A stretch of DNA of 64,000 bases from Nocardioides flavus (ex Wang et al. 2016) (GCF_014653115.1 NZ_BNAD01000014.1:1-64000), one strand, 5' to 3'. Numbered from the stretch's first letter, positions 29,114 to 43,945 are shown. A program made the numbers and translations. Notes: generated from the letters alone by a model not told the origin.

Positions 29114-29353
29114 TCAGTTGCCCTGGTAGGCCATGAGCAGGCCAAGGGCGATGATGCAGGCAAACCAGATGACGCCGACCCCGACCGTGAACCGGTCGAG
29201 GTTGCGCTCAGCCACCGACGATCCCCCCAAGCTGCTGGACACGCCGCCTCCGAACATGTCGGACAGGCCGCCACCCCGCCCCTTGTGGAGGAGGACCAGC
29301 AGGATCTGGATCGAGCTCGTGATGACGAGCAGGATGGTGAAGAGCAGAATCAC
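29114..29353 (-). CDS. secG: SecG: protein-export translocase subunit
   Basis: 79 residues. Two hydrophobic helices (LLFTILLVITSSIQILLVLL and VGVIWFACIIALGLLM) flank a polar loop with HKGRGGGLSDMFGGG, the signature of SecG. It is the third, non-essential subunit of the SecYEG channel. Translation starts with GTG at 29353; TAGGCT seven bases before it makes a leaderless promoter likely, separate from the tpiA transcript. It lies 43 bases after tpiA, the position common in Actinobacteria. Confidence 0.93.
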   Translation of the reverse strand: MILLFTILLVITSSIQILLVLLHKGRGGGLSDMFGGGVSSSLGGSSVAERNLDRFTVGVGVIWFACIIALGLLMAYQGN

Positions 29354-29396
29354 GGTCGGAAGCCTACGTCACGTCTCACGGGAACCGGTCGGTGCC

Positions 29397-30200
29397 TCAC
29401 CGCGCCGACCCGGAAAGGTCGGGCATCGAGTAATAGCGGCAGATCCCGCCGAACTCGTCGACCTGCAGGCTGGCGCCGCCGACGAGGCACCCGTCGACGT
29501 CGGCCTTCTCCATGATCCCGCCCACGTTGGCGGCCTTGACCGAGCCACCGTAGAGGATCCGCAGGCCGTCGGCCGCCCCGTCGCCGTGCACCTCGCGCAC
29601 GCGCTCGCGGATGGCCGAGCAGACCTCCTGCGCGTCGTCCGGGGTCGCCACTTCACCGGTGCCGATGGCCCACACCGGCTCGTACGCGACCACGAGGCCC
29701 GCGACCTGCTCGGCGGTGAAGCCGTCGAGCGAGCCGTCGACCTGAGAGAGCGTGAACGGCACGTGCTCGCCGGCCTGACGGGTGTCGAGGCCCTCACCGA
29801 CGCACACGATGGGCGTCATGCCCCCATGGAGCGCCTGGTGGGCCTTGGCGTTGACCAGCTCGTCGGACTCGTTGTGGTACATCCGGCGCTCGCTGTGGCC
29901 GACGACCACGTAGGAGCAGCCGAGCTTGGAGAGCATGCCGGCCGTGATCTCACCGGTGTAGGCGCCGCCGTCGTGGACGGAGACGTCCTGGGCGCCGTAG
30001 CGGATCGACAGGCGGTCGCCGTCGACCAGCGTCTGCACCGAGCGCAGGTCGGTGAACGGCGGCACGACGACGACCTCGACCTTGCCGTAGTCGTGTCGCT
30101 TGTCCGCCAGCGTCCAGGCGAGCTTCTGGACCAGCACCACCGCTTCCTGGTGGTTGAGGTTGGCCTTCCAGTTGCCGGCCATCAGGGGTGTGCGCGCCAT
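29397..30200 (-). CDS. tpiA: Triosephosphate isomerase
   Basis: 267 residues, interconverts glyceraldehyde-3-phosphate and dihydroxyacetone phosphate. The catalytic lysine is in AGNWKANLN near the N terminus, the electrophilic histidine in VVGHSERR, and the catalytic glutamate in [22 protein letters not shown] forms the phosphate site. It follows pgk by five bases and is the last gene of gap-pgk-tpiA, with GGAGAGG twelve bases before the ATG. Confidence 0.97.
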   Translation of the reverse strand: MARTPLMAGNWKANLNHQEAVVLVQKLAWTLADKRHDYGKVEVVVVPPFTDLRSVQTLVDGDRLSIRYGAQDVSVHDGGAYTGEITAGMLSKLGCSYVVVGHSERRMYHNESDELVNAKAHQALHGGMTPIVCVGEGLDTRQAGEHVPFTLSQVDGSLDGFTAEQVAGLVVAYEPVWAIGTGEVATPDDAQEVCSAIRERVREVHGDGAADGLRILYGGSVKAANVGGIMEKADVDGCLVGGASLQVDEFGGICRYYSMPDLSGSAR

Positions 30201-30205
30201 GGTGT

Positions 30206-31420
30206 TCAGTCCCTCTCCAGTACGGCGATGCCCGGGAGCTCCTTGCCCTCCAGGAACTCCAGCGACGCGCCACCGCCGGTGGAGATGTGGCCGAACGCGG
30301 CCTCGTCGAAGCCCAGCTGACGCACGGCTGCGGCCGAGTCGCCGCCGCCGACCACCGAGAGGCCGTCAACCTTGGTGAGCGCCTCGGCCACCGCACGCGT
30401 GCCGCCGGCGAACGCGTCCACCTCGAACACGCCCATCGGCCCGTTCCAGAAGACGGTCCGCGCATCGGCCAGCTCGGCGGCGAACGCGGCCGCCGACTCG
30501 GGCCCGATGTCGAGACCGAGCGCGTCGGCCGGGATCTCGGAGGCCGGTACGACCCGGGGCTCGGGCTCGTGGTCACCCGACGGGAACGCCGTGTCGACCA
30601 CGACGTCGGTCGGCAGCACGATCTCGACGCCGCGGTCGGCCGCCTCGCCGAGGTAGCGCGTGCAGGTGTCGAGCTGGTCGGCCTCGAGCAGGCTCTTGCC
30701 CACCTCGTGGCCCTGGGCCTTGAGGAAGGTGAACACCATGCCACCGCCGATGAGGAGCTTGTCGGCCTTGTCGATCAGGTTGTCGATCACCCCGAGCTTG
30801 TCGGAGACCTTCGACCCTCCCAGGACGACCACGTAGGGCCGCTCCGGGTGCTCGGTGAGCCGCCGCAGCACCTCGACCTCGGACGCCACCAGGCCACCCA
30901 TCGCGGACGGCAGCCGCAGCGCGACGTCGTACACGCTGGCCTGCTTGCGGTGCACGACACCGAAGCCGTCGGACACGAAGGCGTCGCCCAGCTGCGCGAG
31001 CTGGTCGGCGAACGCGCCGCGCACGGCGTCGTCCTTGCTGGTCTCGCCGTCGTTGAAGCGGACGTTCTCCAGGACGGCGACGTCGCCGTCCCGGAGCCCG
31101 GCCACCGTGTCGCCGGCGCTCGCGCCGACGGTGTCGGTGGCGAAGGCCACCGGGCGACCGAGCAGCTCGCCGAGCCGGCCTGCGACCGGCTCGAGCGAGT
31201 ACTGCGGGTCGGGCGCGCCCTTGGGACGCCCCAGGTGGGCGAGAACGACCACCCGGGCGCCCGCGTCGGAGAGCTGCTTGATCGTCGGGACGCTCGCGCG
31301 GATCCGGCCGTCGTCCGTGATCTCGGTGCCGTCCAGCGGCACGTTGAGGTCCGAGCGGACCAGGACGCGCTTGCCCTTCAGGTCACCGAGCGAGTCGATT
31401 CCTGCCGTGGAGTCGGTCAT
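30206..31420 (-). CDS. pgk: Phosphoglycerate kinase
   Basis: 404 residues, makes ATP and 3-phosphoglycerate. The N-terminal substrate domain has [11 protein letters not shown] and LAHLGRPKG; the hinge region has [15 protein letters not shown] and [14 protein letters not shown]; the nucleotide domain has [11 protein letters not shown] and the ATP glycine loop [14 protein letters not shown]. The ATG at 31420 follows the gap stop by five bases, so the two are co-transcribed; it is upstream of tpiA by five bases. Confidence 0.97.
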   Translation of the reverse strand: MTDSTAGIDSLGDLKGKRVLVRSDLNVPLDGTEITDDGRIRASVPTIKQLSDAGARVVVLAHLGRPKGAPDPQYSLEPVAGRLGELLGRPVAFATDTVGASAGDTVAGLRDGDVAVLENVRFNDGETSKDDAVRGAFADQLAQLGDAFVSDGFGVVHRKQASVYDVALRLPSAMGGLVASEVEVLRRLTEHPERPYVVVLGGSKVSDKLGVIDNLIDKADKLLIGGGMVFTFLKAQGHEVGKSLLEADQLDTCTRYLGEAADRGVEIVLPTDVVVDTAFPSGDHEPEPRVVPASEIPADALGLDIGPESAAAFAAELADARTVFWNGPMGVFEVDAFAGGTRAVAEALTKVDGLSVVGGGDSAAAVRQLGFDEAAFGHISTGGGASLEFLEGKELPGIAVLERD

Positions 31421-31425
31421 CGCCG

Positions 31426-33584
<2,159 letters not shown>

Positions 33585-33659
33585 GGGGCGAATCCTGCCA
33601 TGAGGGTCAACCACCGAGGCGCCGGAACCCACCCCTGCGCAGGGGGCGGCGCCGCGTCG

Positions 33660-34628
33660 TCAGGCCTCGTCGACGATCCGGCGGAAGGCCTCGGCCAGGC
33701 GGCCGGGGTCGTGGCGCGGCTCGCCCGGCACGGCGATGTCGGCGACGACGAGGCGGGCCCCTCGCTCGGCGACGTCCTTCTCCAGCCGGCCGTGGTCGTC
33801 GGCCAGCGCGGAGGAGTCGACGAGGACCGCGTGGACGGTGAGGTCCGGCGCGTGCTCGAACAGCGCCGCGAGGTGGTCGGCCGGCCCGAAGCCGGTCGTC
33901 TCCCCCGCCTGCGCCTCGAGGTTGAGCACCACGACGAGGCGCCCGCTGGTCTCGGCGAGCGCCCGGCGCAGGCCGGGGACCATGAGGTGCGGGATCACCG
34001 AGCTGAACCACGAGCCCGGGCCGAGCACCACCCACTCCGCGGCGAGGACCGCCTCGACGGCCTCCCGGCAGGCCTGGGGGTCCTCCGGCACCAGCGCCAC
34101 CGACTCGATGCGTCCGTCCGTCGTCGCGACCTCGACCTGCCCGCTCACCACGGTGACCGCGTCCGGCACGGCCGGGTCGGCCCCGCGCACCCGGGCGGTG
34201 ATGTCCATCGGGGTGGTCGCCATCGGCAGCACCCGGCCGTGCGCCCCGAGCAGCCTGCCGACCCAGTCCAGGGCACGCACGTGGTCGCCCATCAGCTCCC
34301 ACAGCCCGACGATCAGCAGGTTGCCGACGACGTGGCCCTTCATCTCCCCCTGGCCGGCGAACCGGTGCTGGATGACGTCGGCCCACGTGCGACCCCACTC
34401 GTCGTCTCCGCACAGCGCGGCCAGCGCCATGCGCAGGTCGCCGGGCGGCAGCACGCCGAACTCGCCGCGGAGCCGGCCGGACGAGCCGCCGTTGTCGGCG
34501 ACCGTGACGACGGCCGTCAGGTCGTCGATCGTGAGGTCGTCGTGCAGCCGGCGCAGCGCCGAGAGCGTGGCGTACAGGCCGTGTCCGCCCCCGAGGGCCA
34601 CCGCAGCCTGCGCGGTGTCGCGCGCCAC
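33660..34628 (-). CDS. yvcK: YvcK/GlmR-type protein (CofD superfamily)
   Basis: 322 residues. The N terminus VALGGGHGLYATLSAL is the nucleotide-sugar-binding loop of the YvcK/CofD family, followed by TVADNGGSSGRLRGEF. These proteins bind UDP-sugars and influence carbon flow into cell-wall precursors. GPGSWFSSVIPHLMVPGL in the C-terminal half is also typical. It starts at GTG 34628, one base after the rapZ stop, and precedes whiA. The block uvrC-rapZ-yvcK-whiA is one of the most conserved in Gram-positive bacteria. Confidence 0.95.
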   Translation of the reverse strand: MARDTAQAAVALGGGHGLYATLSALRRLHDDLTIDDLTAVVTVADNGGSSGRLRGEFGVLPPGDLRMALAALCGDDEWGRTWADVIQHRFAGQGEMKGHVVGNLLIVGLWELMGDHVRALDWVGRLLGAHGRVLPMATTPMDITARVRGADPAVPDAVTVVSGQVEVATTDGRIESVALVPEDPQACREAVEAVLAAEWVVLGPGSWFSSVIPHLMVPGLRRALAETSGRLVVVLNLEAQAGETTGFGPADHLAALFEHAPDLTVHAVLVDSSALADDHGRLEKDVAERGARLVVADIAVPGEPRHDPGRLAEAFRRIVDEA

Positions 34629-34629
34629 G

Positions 34630-35499
34630 TCACTCCCTGCCGAGGTCGCGGTGCGCGGTGCGTACGTCGTAGCCCGCCTCGCGCAGCCGCCCGGCGATCG
34701 CCTCCGTCATCGCGACGCTGCGGTGCTTGCCGCCGGTGCAGCCGACGGCGACCTGCATGAAGCGCTTGCCCTCGTTGAGGTAGCCCTCCGCGACGGTGCG
34801 CAGGACGGGGAGGTACTGCTCGAGGAACTCGCCGGCACCGGGCTGGGAGAGCACGTAGGCAGACACGTCGGGATCGCGGCCGTTCTGCGGACGCAGCTCG
34901 GGCACCCAGTGCGGGTTGGGCAGGAAGCGCATGTCGGCGACCCAGTCCGCATCGACCGGGATGCCGTACTTGAAGCCGAAGCTGATCACGGTGACCTTGA
35001 GCCGCGTCGTCGCCGCGGTGCCGAAGAGCTCGGCGATGCGGTCCTGGAGCTGGTGGACGTTGAAGTTGGAGGTGTCGAGCAGCACGTCGGCGTCGCCGCG
35101 GATGTCGGCCATCACCCCGCGTTCGCGCTGCAGCCCGTGCAGCAGCCGGCCCCCACCCTGGAGCGGGTGCGGCCGCCGCGCGGCCTCCTGGCGGCGTACG
35201 AGGACCTCGTCGGTCGCCTCGAGGAACAGCAGCGTGGTCGGCCGACCGGTGACCAGCTGGTGACGGTTGGCCTGGAGCGAGTCGAAGAAGGAGCCCGACC
35301 GGACGTCGACCACCACGGCGATGGGCTGGTCGATGCCGCGGCTGTCGTCGACGAGCCGGACGACGTCACGCACCAGCGTCGGCGGGAGGTTGTCGACGAC
35401 GAAGTAGCCGAGGTCCTCCAGCTCCTTGGCCGCCGTGCTCCGCCCGGCACCGGTCATGCCGGTGACGATCACGAGCTCGCCGGGGGTCGGCTCTGCCAT
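34630..35499 (-). CDS. rapZ: RapZ-family nucleotide-binding protein
   Basis: 289 residues. Walker A is GMTGAGRST at residues 14-22, followed by EDLGYFVVDNLPPTL. The C-terminal domain includes GFKYGIPVDADWVADMRFLPNPHWVPELRP and the conserved GCTGGKHRSV, which in RapZ binds GlcN6P and RNA. In Actinobacteria the RNA target is unknown. It begins directly at the end of uvrC (no gap) and stops one base before yvcK, so it is tightly coupled. Confidence 0.93.
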   Translation of the reverse strand: MAEPTPGELVIVTGMTGAGRSTAAKELEDLGYFVVDNLPPTLVRDVVRLVDDSRGIDQPIAVVVDVRSGSFFDSLQANRHQLVTGRPTTLLFLEATDEVLVRRQEAARRPHPLQGGGRLLHGLQRERGVMADIRGDADVLLDTSNFNVHQLQDRIAELFGTAATTRLKVTVISFGFKYGIPVDADWVADMRFLPNPHWVPELRPQNGRDPDVSAYVLSQPGAGEFLEQYLPVLRTVAEGYLNEGKRFMQVAVGCTGGKHRSVAMTEAIAGRLREAGYDVRTAHRDLGRE

Positions 35500-37488
35500 T
35501 CAGTCCTCCAGGATCTCGCCGGTGGCGGTGTTGACGGTCGGTTCCGCAGGAGCAGTCTTGCGGGTCGCGTCGGCCTGCGCGACGGCGTCCTTGATCGCAG
35601 ACGCTGTGCGCGGTCCGATGCCGGGCACGAGGGCGATCTGGTCGACGTCGGCCTCGCGCAGCTTCTTGAGCGACCCGAAGTGCTTGAGCAGGGTCTTGCG
35701 GCGCACCTCACCGAGACCCGGGACGTCGTCGAGGGTGCTCTCCACCATCGACTTGGAACGGCGGTTGCGGTGGTGCGTGATGGCGAAGCGGTGCGCCTCG
35801 TCGCGGATGCGCTGGAGCAGGTAGAGGCCCTCGCTGGTGCGCGCCATGATCACCGGGTCCTCCTCCCCCGGCAGCCACACCTCCTCCAGCCGCTTGGCCA
35901 GCCCGCAGACAGGGACGTCGGTGACGCCCAGGTCGGCCAGCGCCTGCTCGGCGGCGGCCACCTGGGGCGGGCCGCCGTCGACGACGACCAGCGACGGCGC
36001 GTACGCGAACTTGCGGGGGCGGCCTGTCTCAGGATCGACGAGCATCGGCCCCGAGTCCGTCGACACGGTCTCGGTCCGCGCCTGCTCGTCGAGCAGACGC
36101 CTGAAACGACGGGTGATCACCTCGTGCATGGAGGCGACGTCGTTCTGGCCGTCGACGCCGCGGATGACGAAGCGGCGGTACTCCGACTTGCGGGGCAGCC
36201 CGTCCTCGAAGACGACCATCGACGCGACCACCTCGGTGCCCTGGAGGTTGGACACGTCGTAGCACTCGATGCGCAGCGGCACCTCGTCGAGCCCGAGCGA
36301 CTGCTGGATCTCCTCCAGCGCACGGTTGCGGGTGGTGAGGTCGCTGGCCCGCTTCGTCTTGTGGAGCGCGAGGGCCTGCGCGGCGTTGGTCGCGACGGTC
36401 TGCTGGAGGTCGCGCTTGTCGCCGCGCTGCGGCACCCGGATCGCGACGCGGCTCCCGCGTCTCTCGCCGAGCAGCTCCTCCATCACCGTGTGGTCGGGCG
36501 GCAGGGCCGGCACGAGCACCTCACGCGGGATGGTGTCGCCGGAGTCGGGGTCGGCGCCGCCGTAGAGCTGGAGCAGGAACTCCTGGACCAGCCCGGCGGT
36601 GTCGCTGTCGTCCGAGCGGTCGGCGACCCAGCCGCGCTGGCCGCGGATGCGTCCACCCCGGACGTAGAAGATCTGCACCGCCACCTCGAGCGGGTCCTCC
36701 GCCAGCGCGATCACGTCGGCGTCGGTGCCGTCGCCGAGCACGACGGCCTGCTTCTCCAGCGCCTTGGTCAGGGCGCCGAGGTCGTCTCGCAGCCGGGCCG
36801 CCTTCTCGAAGTCGAGGGCCTCCGAGGCGGCGTACATCTCCCGCTCGATGCGCTTGACGAACGCGTTGGTGTTGCCACCCATGAAGTCGCAGAAGTCGTC
36901 GACGATCTCGCGGTGCTCCTCCGGGGTGACGCTGCCGACGCACGGGGCCGAGCACTTGTCGATGTAGCCGAGCAGGCACGGGCGCCCGATCTGCGAGGAC
37001 CGCTTGAACACGCCGTTGCTGCACGAGCGCATCGGGAAGACCCGCAGCAACAGGTCGACGGTCTCCCGGATCGCCCACGCGTGGCTGTAGGGGCCGAAGT
37101 ATCGGGTGCCCTTGCGCTTGGCCCCCCGGCCCACCATCACCCGCGGGAACTCGTCACCGACGGTGACGGCGAGCCAGGGATAGGACTTGTCGTCGCGGTA
37201 CTTGACGTTGAAGCGCGGGTCGAACTCCTTGATCCAGCTGTACTCGAGCTGGAGCGCCTCGACCTCGGTGTCGACGACCGTCCACTCGACGCTCGCACCG
37301 GTCGTGACCATGGTGGCGGTGCGGGGGTGGAGGTTGCCGATGTCCTGGAAGTAGGACGACAGGCGCGGGCGCAGGCTCTTGGCCTTGCCGACGTAGATGA
37401 CGCGGCCCTTGGCGTCGCGGAAGCGGTAGACCCCCGGCTTGGTCGGGATCGACCCCGGCGCAGGTCGGTAGGAGCTCGGCGTGGCCAC
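35500..37488 (-). CDS. uvrC: UvrC: excision nuclease subunit
   Basis: 662 residues, makes both incisions in nucleotide excision repair after UvrAB loading. The N-terminal GIY-YIG domain starts [21 protein letters not shown], the UVR motif lies near [14 protein letters not shown], the RNase-H-like nuclease domain contains [21 protein letters not shown] with its acidic residues, and the C-terminal (HhH)2 is near [18 protein letters not shown]. It begins with GTG at 37488; TAGGGT lies six bases upstream, a leaderless promoter. Confidence 0.97.
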   Translation of the reverse strand: MATPSSYRPAPGSIPTKPGVYRFRDAKGRVIYVGKAKSLRPRLSSYFQDIGNLHPRTATMVTTGASVEWTVVDTEVEALQLEYSWIKEFDPRFNVKYRDDKSYPWLAVTVGDEFPRVMVGRGAKRKGTRYFGPYSHAWAIRETVDLLLRVFPMRSCSNGVFKRSSQIGRPCLLGYIDKCSAPCVGSVTPEEHREIVDDFCDFMGGNTNAFVKRIEREMYAASEALDFEKAARLRDDLGALTKALEKQAVVLGDGTDADVIALAEDPLEVAVQIFYVRGGRIRGQRGWVADRSDDSDTAGLVQEFLLQLYGGADPDSGDTIPREVLVPALPPDHTVMEELLGERRGSRVAIRVPQRGDKRDLQQTVATNAAQALALHKTKRASDLTTRNRALEEIQQSLGLDEVPLRIECYDVSNLQGTEVVASMVVFEDGLPRKSEYRRFVIRGVDGQNDVASMHEVITRRFRRLLDEQARTETVSTDSGPMLVDPETGRPRKFAYAPSLVVVDGGPPQVAAAEQALADLGVTDVPVCGLAKRLEEVWLPGEEDPVIMARTSEGLYLLQRIRDEAHRFAITHHRNRRSKSMVESTLDDVPGLGEVRRKTLLKHFGSLKKLREADVDQIALVPGIGPRTASAIKDAVAQADATRKTAPAEPTVNTATGEILED

Positions 37489-37549
37489 CCGGCAACCCTA
37501 CGGGCGGGTCCCGACACCCCGGACGCGCCCCGGCACTCCGGATGCGCGG

Positions 37550-38008
37550 TCAGGCGCGGGTGATCGAGTCGCCGTCGACGGTGATCTCGACCGGCGCCAA
37601 GGGTGCGGAGGCAGGCCCCGAGATCGGCGAGCCGTCCTCCAGCGAGAACCGGCTGGCGTGGCAGGGGCACGGGATCTCCCCGTCGCTGCTCGTCTCCACC
37701 AGGCAGCCCTGATGGGTGCACACGGCCGAGAACGCCTTGAAGTCGCCCTCCGTCGGCTGGGTGAGGACGACCTTGGCGGCCGGGACGACGAGACAGCCCC
37801 CGACCGGGACGTCGGCGGCACTCGCGAGCGCCTCCCCGCCGCCCGCCGCCCCCGCGTCACCGGAGGTCGGCTCGGACGTCGGCTCGGACGACTCCGCGCC
37901 CGCGGGGTCGGTCGCCGTGTCGTTCGACCCACAGGCGGCCAGGACGGGTATGCCGACCGCGATGGCAGCGGAACCGGCGAGGGCACGACGTCTGTCGATG
38001 GCGGTCAT
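37550..38008 (-). CDS. Exported Rieske (2Fe-2S) protein, Tat lipoprotein
   Basis: 152 residues. The N terminus MTAIDRRRALAGSA has a twin-arginine-like DRRRAL motif, a short hydrophobic stretch and the lipobox VLAAC, so it should be exported folded and lipid-anchored. A serine/glutamate-rich linker precedes the Rieske fold, whose ligands are C-T-H (AVCTHQGCL) and C-P-C-H (EIPCPCHASRF). No haem or dioxygenase partner is adjacent. TAAGGT six bases before the ATG marks a leaderless promoter. Similar proteins are common in Actinobacteria; the electron partner is unknown. Confidence 0.88.
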   Translation of the reverse strand: MTAIDRRRALAGSAAIAVGIPVLAACGSNDTATDPAGAESSEPTSEPTSGDAGAAGGGEALASAADVPVGGCLVVPAAKVVLTQPTEGDFKAFSAVCTHQGCLVETSSDGEIPCPCHASRFSLEDGSPISGPASAPLAPVEITVDGDSITRA

Positions 38009-38048
38009 GACGAGACCTTAGCCAGCGGACCCATGAGGACCCGACGGC

Positions 38049-41084
<3,036 letters not shown>

Positions 41085-41115
41085 AGTGGTCCTCGGTGAG
41101 ATGGCATCGGCGGAG

Positions 41116-41131
41116 TCGAACACATGTTCGC
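41116..41131 (-). promoter_or_regulatory. LexA (SOS) box of uvrA
   Basis: TCGAAC-N4-GTTCGC is a one-mismatch match to the mycobacterial LexA box (TCGAAC-N4-GTTCGA). On the minus strand, TTGACC (41153-41148) and GAACAT (41129-41124) could be the uvrA promoter, so the box would cover the -10. It is 32 bases before the uvrA start codon. Confidence 0.8.
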
Positions 41132-41247
41132 CTCGGAGGGGCGCCGCGGTCAAGGCGACGCACCGCTCCACACTATGACCCACCACCGACAACGGGCCCA
41201 TCCGTCACCCTCGGGGGTGGACGTCCGGAGATGGCACGATGGGTCCC

Positions 41248-41952
41248 GTGAGCGATGCAGCCGACCGAGCACCCGCCCTCCTCCCGGCGGCCGACCGGGC
41301 ACTCGTGCGCACCGTGGACGGCCTCGACGACGAGGCGTGGGCGGCGCCGTCCCTCCTCCCCGGATGGACGCGCGCGCACGTGCTCGCCCACCTCGCTCTC
41401 AACGCCGAGGGCCTGGCCGGCGTGCTGGACGGCGCTCGCCGCGGACGTCCGCAGCCGATGTACGCCTCGGCCGAGGCCCGTGACGGCGACATCGAGGACC
41501 TGGCCGCCGCCGGCCCGGCCGAGCTGCGCGACCGTTTCCTCGCCTCGACGACACGCTTCGAGGACGCGCTGGCCGCGATGCGCGACGGCGACTGGACCGG
41601 CCGGTTCGAGCGGACCCCCGGCGGGCCGGAGTTCGCGCTGGCCAACGTCGTCCTGATGCGCGTGCGGGAGGTGGAGGTGCACCATGCCGACCTCGACGCC
41701 GGCTACGCGGCCGAGGACTGGCCGGAGGGGTTCCGCACGCTCCTGCTGGACTCGATGACGAGGCGGTCCTACCCGGCGCCGTTCGTCGTCCGTCCCACCG
41801 ACCTCGACGGCACGTGGGCGTACGGCGAGGGTGGAGGTGGTCCGGTCGTCACCGGACCGTCCGCCGCCGCCGGCTGGTGGCTGACCGGCAGGGGCGCCGG
41901 CGAGGGCCTGACGTCCGACACGACCGAGCTCCCGGAGGTGGAGGCATGGTGA
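41248..41952 (+). CDS. Mycothiol-dependent maleylpyruvate-isomerase-family protein (DinB-like fold)
   Basis: 234 residues from the GTG at 41248 (an ATG at 41239 is also possible). The DinB/maleylpyruvate isomerase fold is seen in the N-terminal helical region, WTRAHVLAHLALNAEGLAG, with the first metal-ligand histidine, and in RVREVEVHHADLDAGY with the second and third. In this family, mycothiol replaces glutathione in the isomerase reaction. The physiological substrate is not known. A CACGAT element seven bases before the GTG is a possible leaderless -10. Its stop overlaps the downstream metallo-beta-lactamase gene. Confidence 0.8.
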   Translation: MSDAADRAPALLPAADRALVRTVDGLDDEAWAAPSLLPGWTRAHVLAHLALNAEGLAGVLDGARRGRPQPMYASAEARDGDIEDLAAAGPAELRDRFLASTTRFEDALAAMRDGDWTGRFERTPGGPEFALANVVLMRVREVEVHHADLDAGYAAEDWPEGFRTLLLDSMTRRSYPAPFVVRPTDLDGTWAYGEGGGGPVVTGPSAAAGWWLTGRGAGEGLTSDTTELPEVEAW

Positions 41953-42635
41953 CCGATCCGTACACCGGCAAGGTGTCGCCCGGTGGCGACCCCGACGTAC
42001 GCCGGCTGGGCTGCCTGACGCTGACCAAGGTCGCCGTCGACCCGGAGATGTCCAACAACTGCTACGTCCTGCACTGCAGCGACACCGACGAGGTCGTGCT
42101 GGTCGACGCCGCCGCCGAGCCCGAGCGCCTGCTGGAGCTCGTCGGGGACCGCAGGCTGACCGCGATCGTCACCACGCACCAGCACTGGGACCACCACCGC
42201 GCCCTCGCCGCCGTCAAGGCGGCGCACCCCGACGCGGTCGTGGTGGCGGGCGCCCCCGACGCCGACGCCATCGAGGAGCAGACCGGCGTGAGCGTCGACC
42301 GGCGCGTCGGCAGCGGCGACACGGTGCCCGTCGGCACCTGCGACCTCACCGTCATCCCGGTCGCCGGCCACACCCCGGGGTCGATCTGCCTGCTCCTGGA
42401 GGACGAGAAGGTCTCCTCCGCCCCGCACCTGTTCACCGGCGACTGCCTGTTCCCCGGCGGCGTGGGCGCCACCTTCGGCGACGCGGCGGCCTTCGACCAG
42501 CTCATCGGCGACGTCGAGACCAGGATCTTCGACCGGCTGCCCGACGACACGTGGTTCTACCCCGGGCACGGCGACGACGGCGTCCTGGGCGACGAGCGCC
42601 CCCATCTCGCCGAGTGGCGCGAGCGCGGCTGGTAG
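41946..42635 (+). CDS. Metallo-beta-lactamase-fold hydrolase (glyoxalase II-like)
   Basis: 229 residues. The zinc motif THQHWDHH (about residues 77-84) is the HxHxDH of the family; further ligands are in IPVAGHTPGS, LFTGDCLF and TWFYPGHGDD. Homologues include glyoxalase II and persulfide dioxygenases. The preceding gene overlaps it (it starts at 41946 before the 41952 stop) and is mycothiol-linked, and the next gene is a thioredoxin-rhodanese, so a thiol-ester or persulfide substrate is a reasonable guess; that is inference. Confidence 0.82.
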   Translation: MVTDPYTGKVSPGGDPDVRRLGCLTLTKVAVDPEMSNNCYVLHCSDTDEVVLVDAAAEPERLLELVGDRRLTAIVTTHQHWDHHRALAAVKAAHPDAVVVAGAPDADAIEEQTGVSVDRRVGSGDTVPVGTCDLTVIPVAGHTPGSICLLLEDEKVSSAPHLFTGDCLFPGGVGATFGDAAAFDQLIGDVETRIFDRLPDDTWFYPGHGDDGVLGDERPHLAEWRERGW

Positions 42636-42687
42636 CACCCGACGGCCGCGCGCCCGGGGCCGTGGCGCGTCGTGGCATGGTGGAGGC

Positions 42688-43368
42688 ATGAGCACGCGTG
42701 AGCTGACCCTGGCCGACTTCGAGCAGACCGTGAGCGGCGAGGGCATCGTCCTGGTCGACTTCTGGGCTGCGTGGTGCGGCCCGTGCCGCCAGTTCGCCCC
42801 CGTCTTCGAGAAGGCGGCCGAGGACAACCCGGACATCGTCTTCGGCAAGGTCGACACCGAGGCGGAGCAGCAGCTGGCCCAGATGGCTGCGATCAGCTCG
42901 ATCCCGACGCTGATGCTGTTCCGCGACGGGATCCTGCTGTTCAACCAGGCCGGCGCCCTGCCGCCGCAGGCGCTGTCCGACGTGATCGCCCAGGCCCGTG
43001 CGCTCGACATGGACGCCGTACGCCAGGAGGTGGCCGCCGCGCAGGAGGCCGCCGCCAACGCTCCGCAGGACGAGGTCGGCCTCGACGAGTTCGCGGCCGC
43101 GCACAGCCAGGGGGCGTACGTCCTCGACGTGCGCGAGTCCGACGAGGTCGCCGGCGGCCGGGTGCCCGGCGCCGTGCACATCGCGATGAACGACGTCCCC
43201 GCCCGCGTCGCGGAGCTGCCACAGGACAAGCCGTTCTTCGTGATCTGCCAGGCCGGGGGTCGCAGCCGTCAGGTCGTGGACCACCTGCGCGCGCAGGGGC
43301 TCAGCGCCATCAACGTCGCCGGCGGCACCGGCGGCTGGGCCCAGCGAGGGTGGCCGCTGGAGGCGTGA
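42688..43368 (+). CDS. Thioredoxin-rhodanese fusion protein
   Basis: 226 residues. Residues 1-105 form a thioredoxin domain with WCGPC at 29-33 and the cis-proline at P73 (SIPTL). After a helical linker, residues about 130-222 are a single rhodanese domain with DVRESDEVAGGRVPGAVH and the active cysteine C187 (VICQAGGRS). Combining a disulfide reductase with a sulfurtransferase would let the protein take and release persulfide sulfur. There is no signal peptide, so it is cytoplasmic. GGTGGAGG lies five bases before the ATG. It is 53 bases after the metallo-beta-lactamase gene and may be in its operon. Confidence 0.88.
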   Translation: MSTRELTLADFEQTVSGEGIVLVDFWAAWCGPCRQFAPVFEKAAEDNPDIVFGKVDTEAEQQLAQMAAISSIPTLMLFRDGILLFNQAGALPPQALSDVIAQARALDMDAVRQEVAAAQEAAANAPQDEVGLDEFAAAHSQGAYVLDVRESDEVAGGRVPGAVHIAMNDVPARVAELPQDKPFFVICQAGGRSRQVVDHLRAQGLSAINVAGGTGGWAQRGWPLEA

Positions 43369-43404
43369 CCCGGCCTCGGAGCATCCCGGCGCAGGACGGA
43401 CCGC

Positions 43405-43851
43405 TCAGCAGGGGTTCAGCTTGACCACCATGGCGGGGGCCGTGAGGGTGACCGGCGGCACACCCGTACGGGACACCGAGTAGACGAGCTGCACCGAGAT
43501 CTGGCCCGGGCTCTTGTCCGTGCAGATGCGGAAGCTCACCACCGGGTTCGAGCTGCTCACCGTGTAGGTGTTGGTCGGCTGCAGGCTGGACGTGACGTCC
43601 GCGCCGTCGATCTTGACCTGCTGGAGGACGACGGTCCACGTGTAGGGGGCGTCGACCGTCATCGTGGCGTTGAGTCGGTAGCCCTGGCAGTTCGGGCCGT
43701 TGGGGTCGCCCGGCGTCTTGCAACCGGTGAACCCGCTCACGGCCGGTGGCGTGGTGGATGCCGCGAAGGCCGGGGCGGTCGAGGCGACGGCGACGACCGG
43801 GACAGTCCACGCGGCGCCACGCACGACCGTGCGGCGGTTGATCTGGGACAT
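43405..43851 (-). CDS. Small exported protein of unknown function
   Basis: 148 residues, not recognised. The N terminus MSQINRRTVVRGAAWTVP has a twin-arginine motif followed by a hydrophobic stretch ending at AFAAST, a clear Tat signal. The mature part is beta-rich, with three cysteines (GCKTPG, NCQGYR, CTDKSPG) and a terminal NPC. A TAGGTT -10 (43914-43909) and three phased repeats further upstream (43946-43976) suggest activator-controlled expression. Similar short Tat-exported proteins with the same N terminus are widespread in Actinobacteria. Confidence 0.7.
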   Translation of the reverse strand: MSQINRRTVVRGAAWTVPVVAVASTAPAFAASTTPPAVSGFTGCKTPGDPNGPNCQGYRLNATMTVDAPYTWTVVLQQVKIDGADVTSSLQPTNTYTVSSSNPVVSFRICTDKSPGQISVQLVYSVSRTGVPPVTLTAPAMVVKLNPC

Positions 43852-43945
43852 GCTCGAACCCCCACGATTCGCTGGAAGGCGCCACCCCCACGATGGCTCC
43901 GTGGACCGAACCTAGGGCGCAGGCACCAGCCTCACACGTGGACAC

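Noticed and set aside
33736..37563. Open frame of about 1275 codons on the plus strand
   Set aside because: It lies opposite rapZ, yvcK and uvrC, which have clear conserved domains. Long antisense frames are common in DNA with a strong GC codon bias, and the sequence has no recognisable motif.
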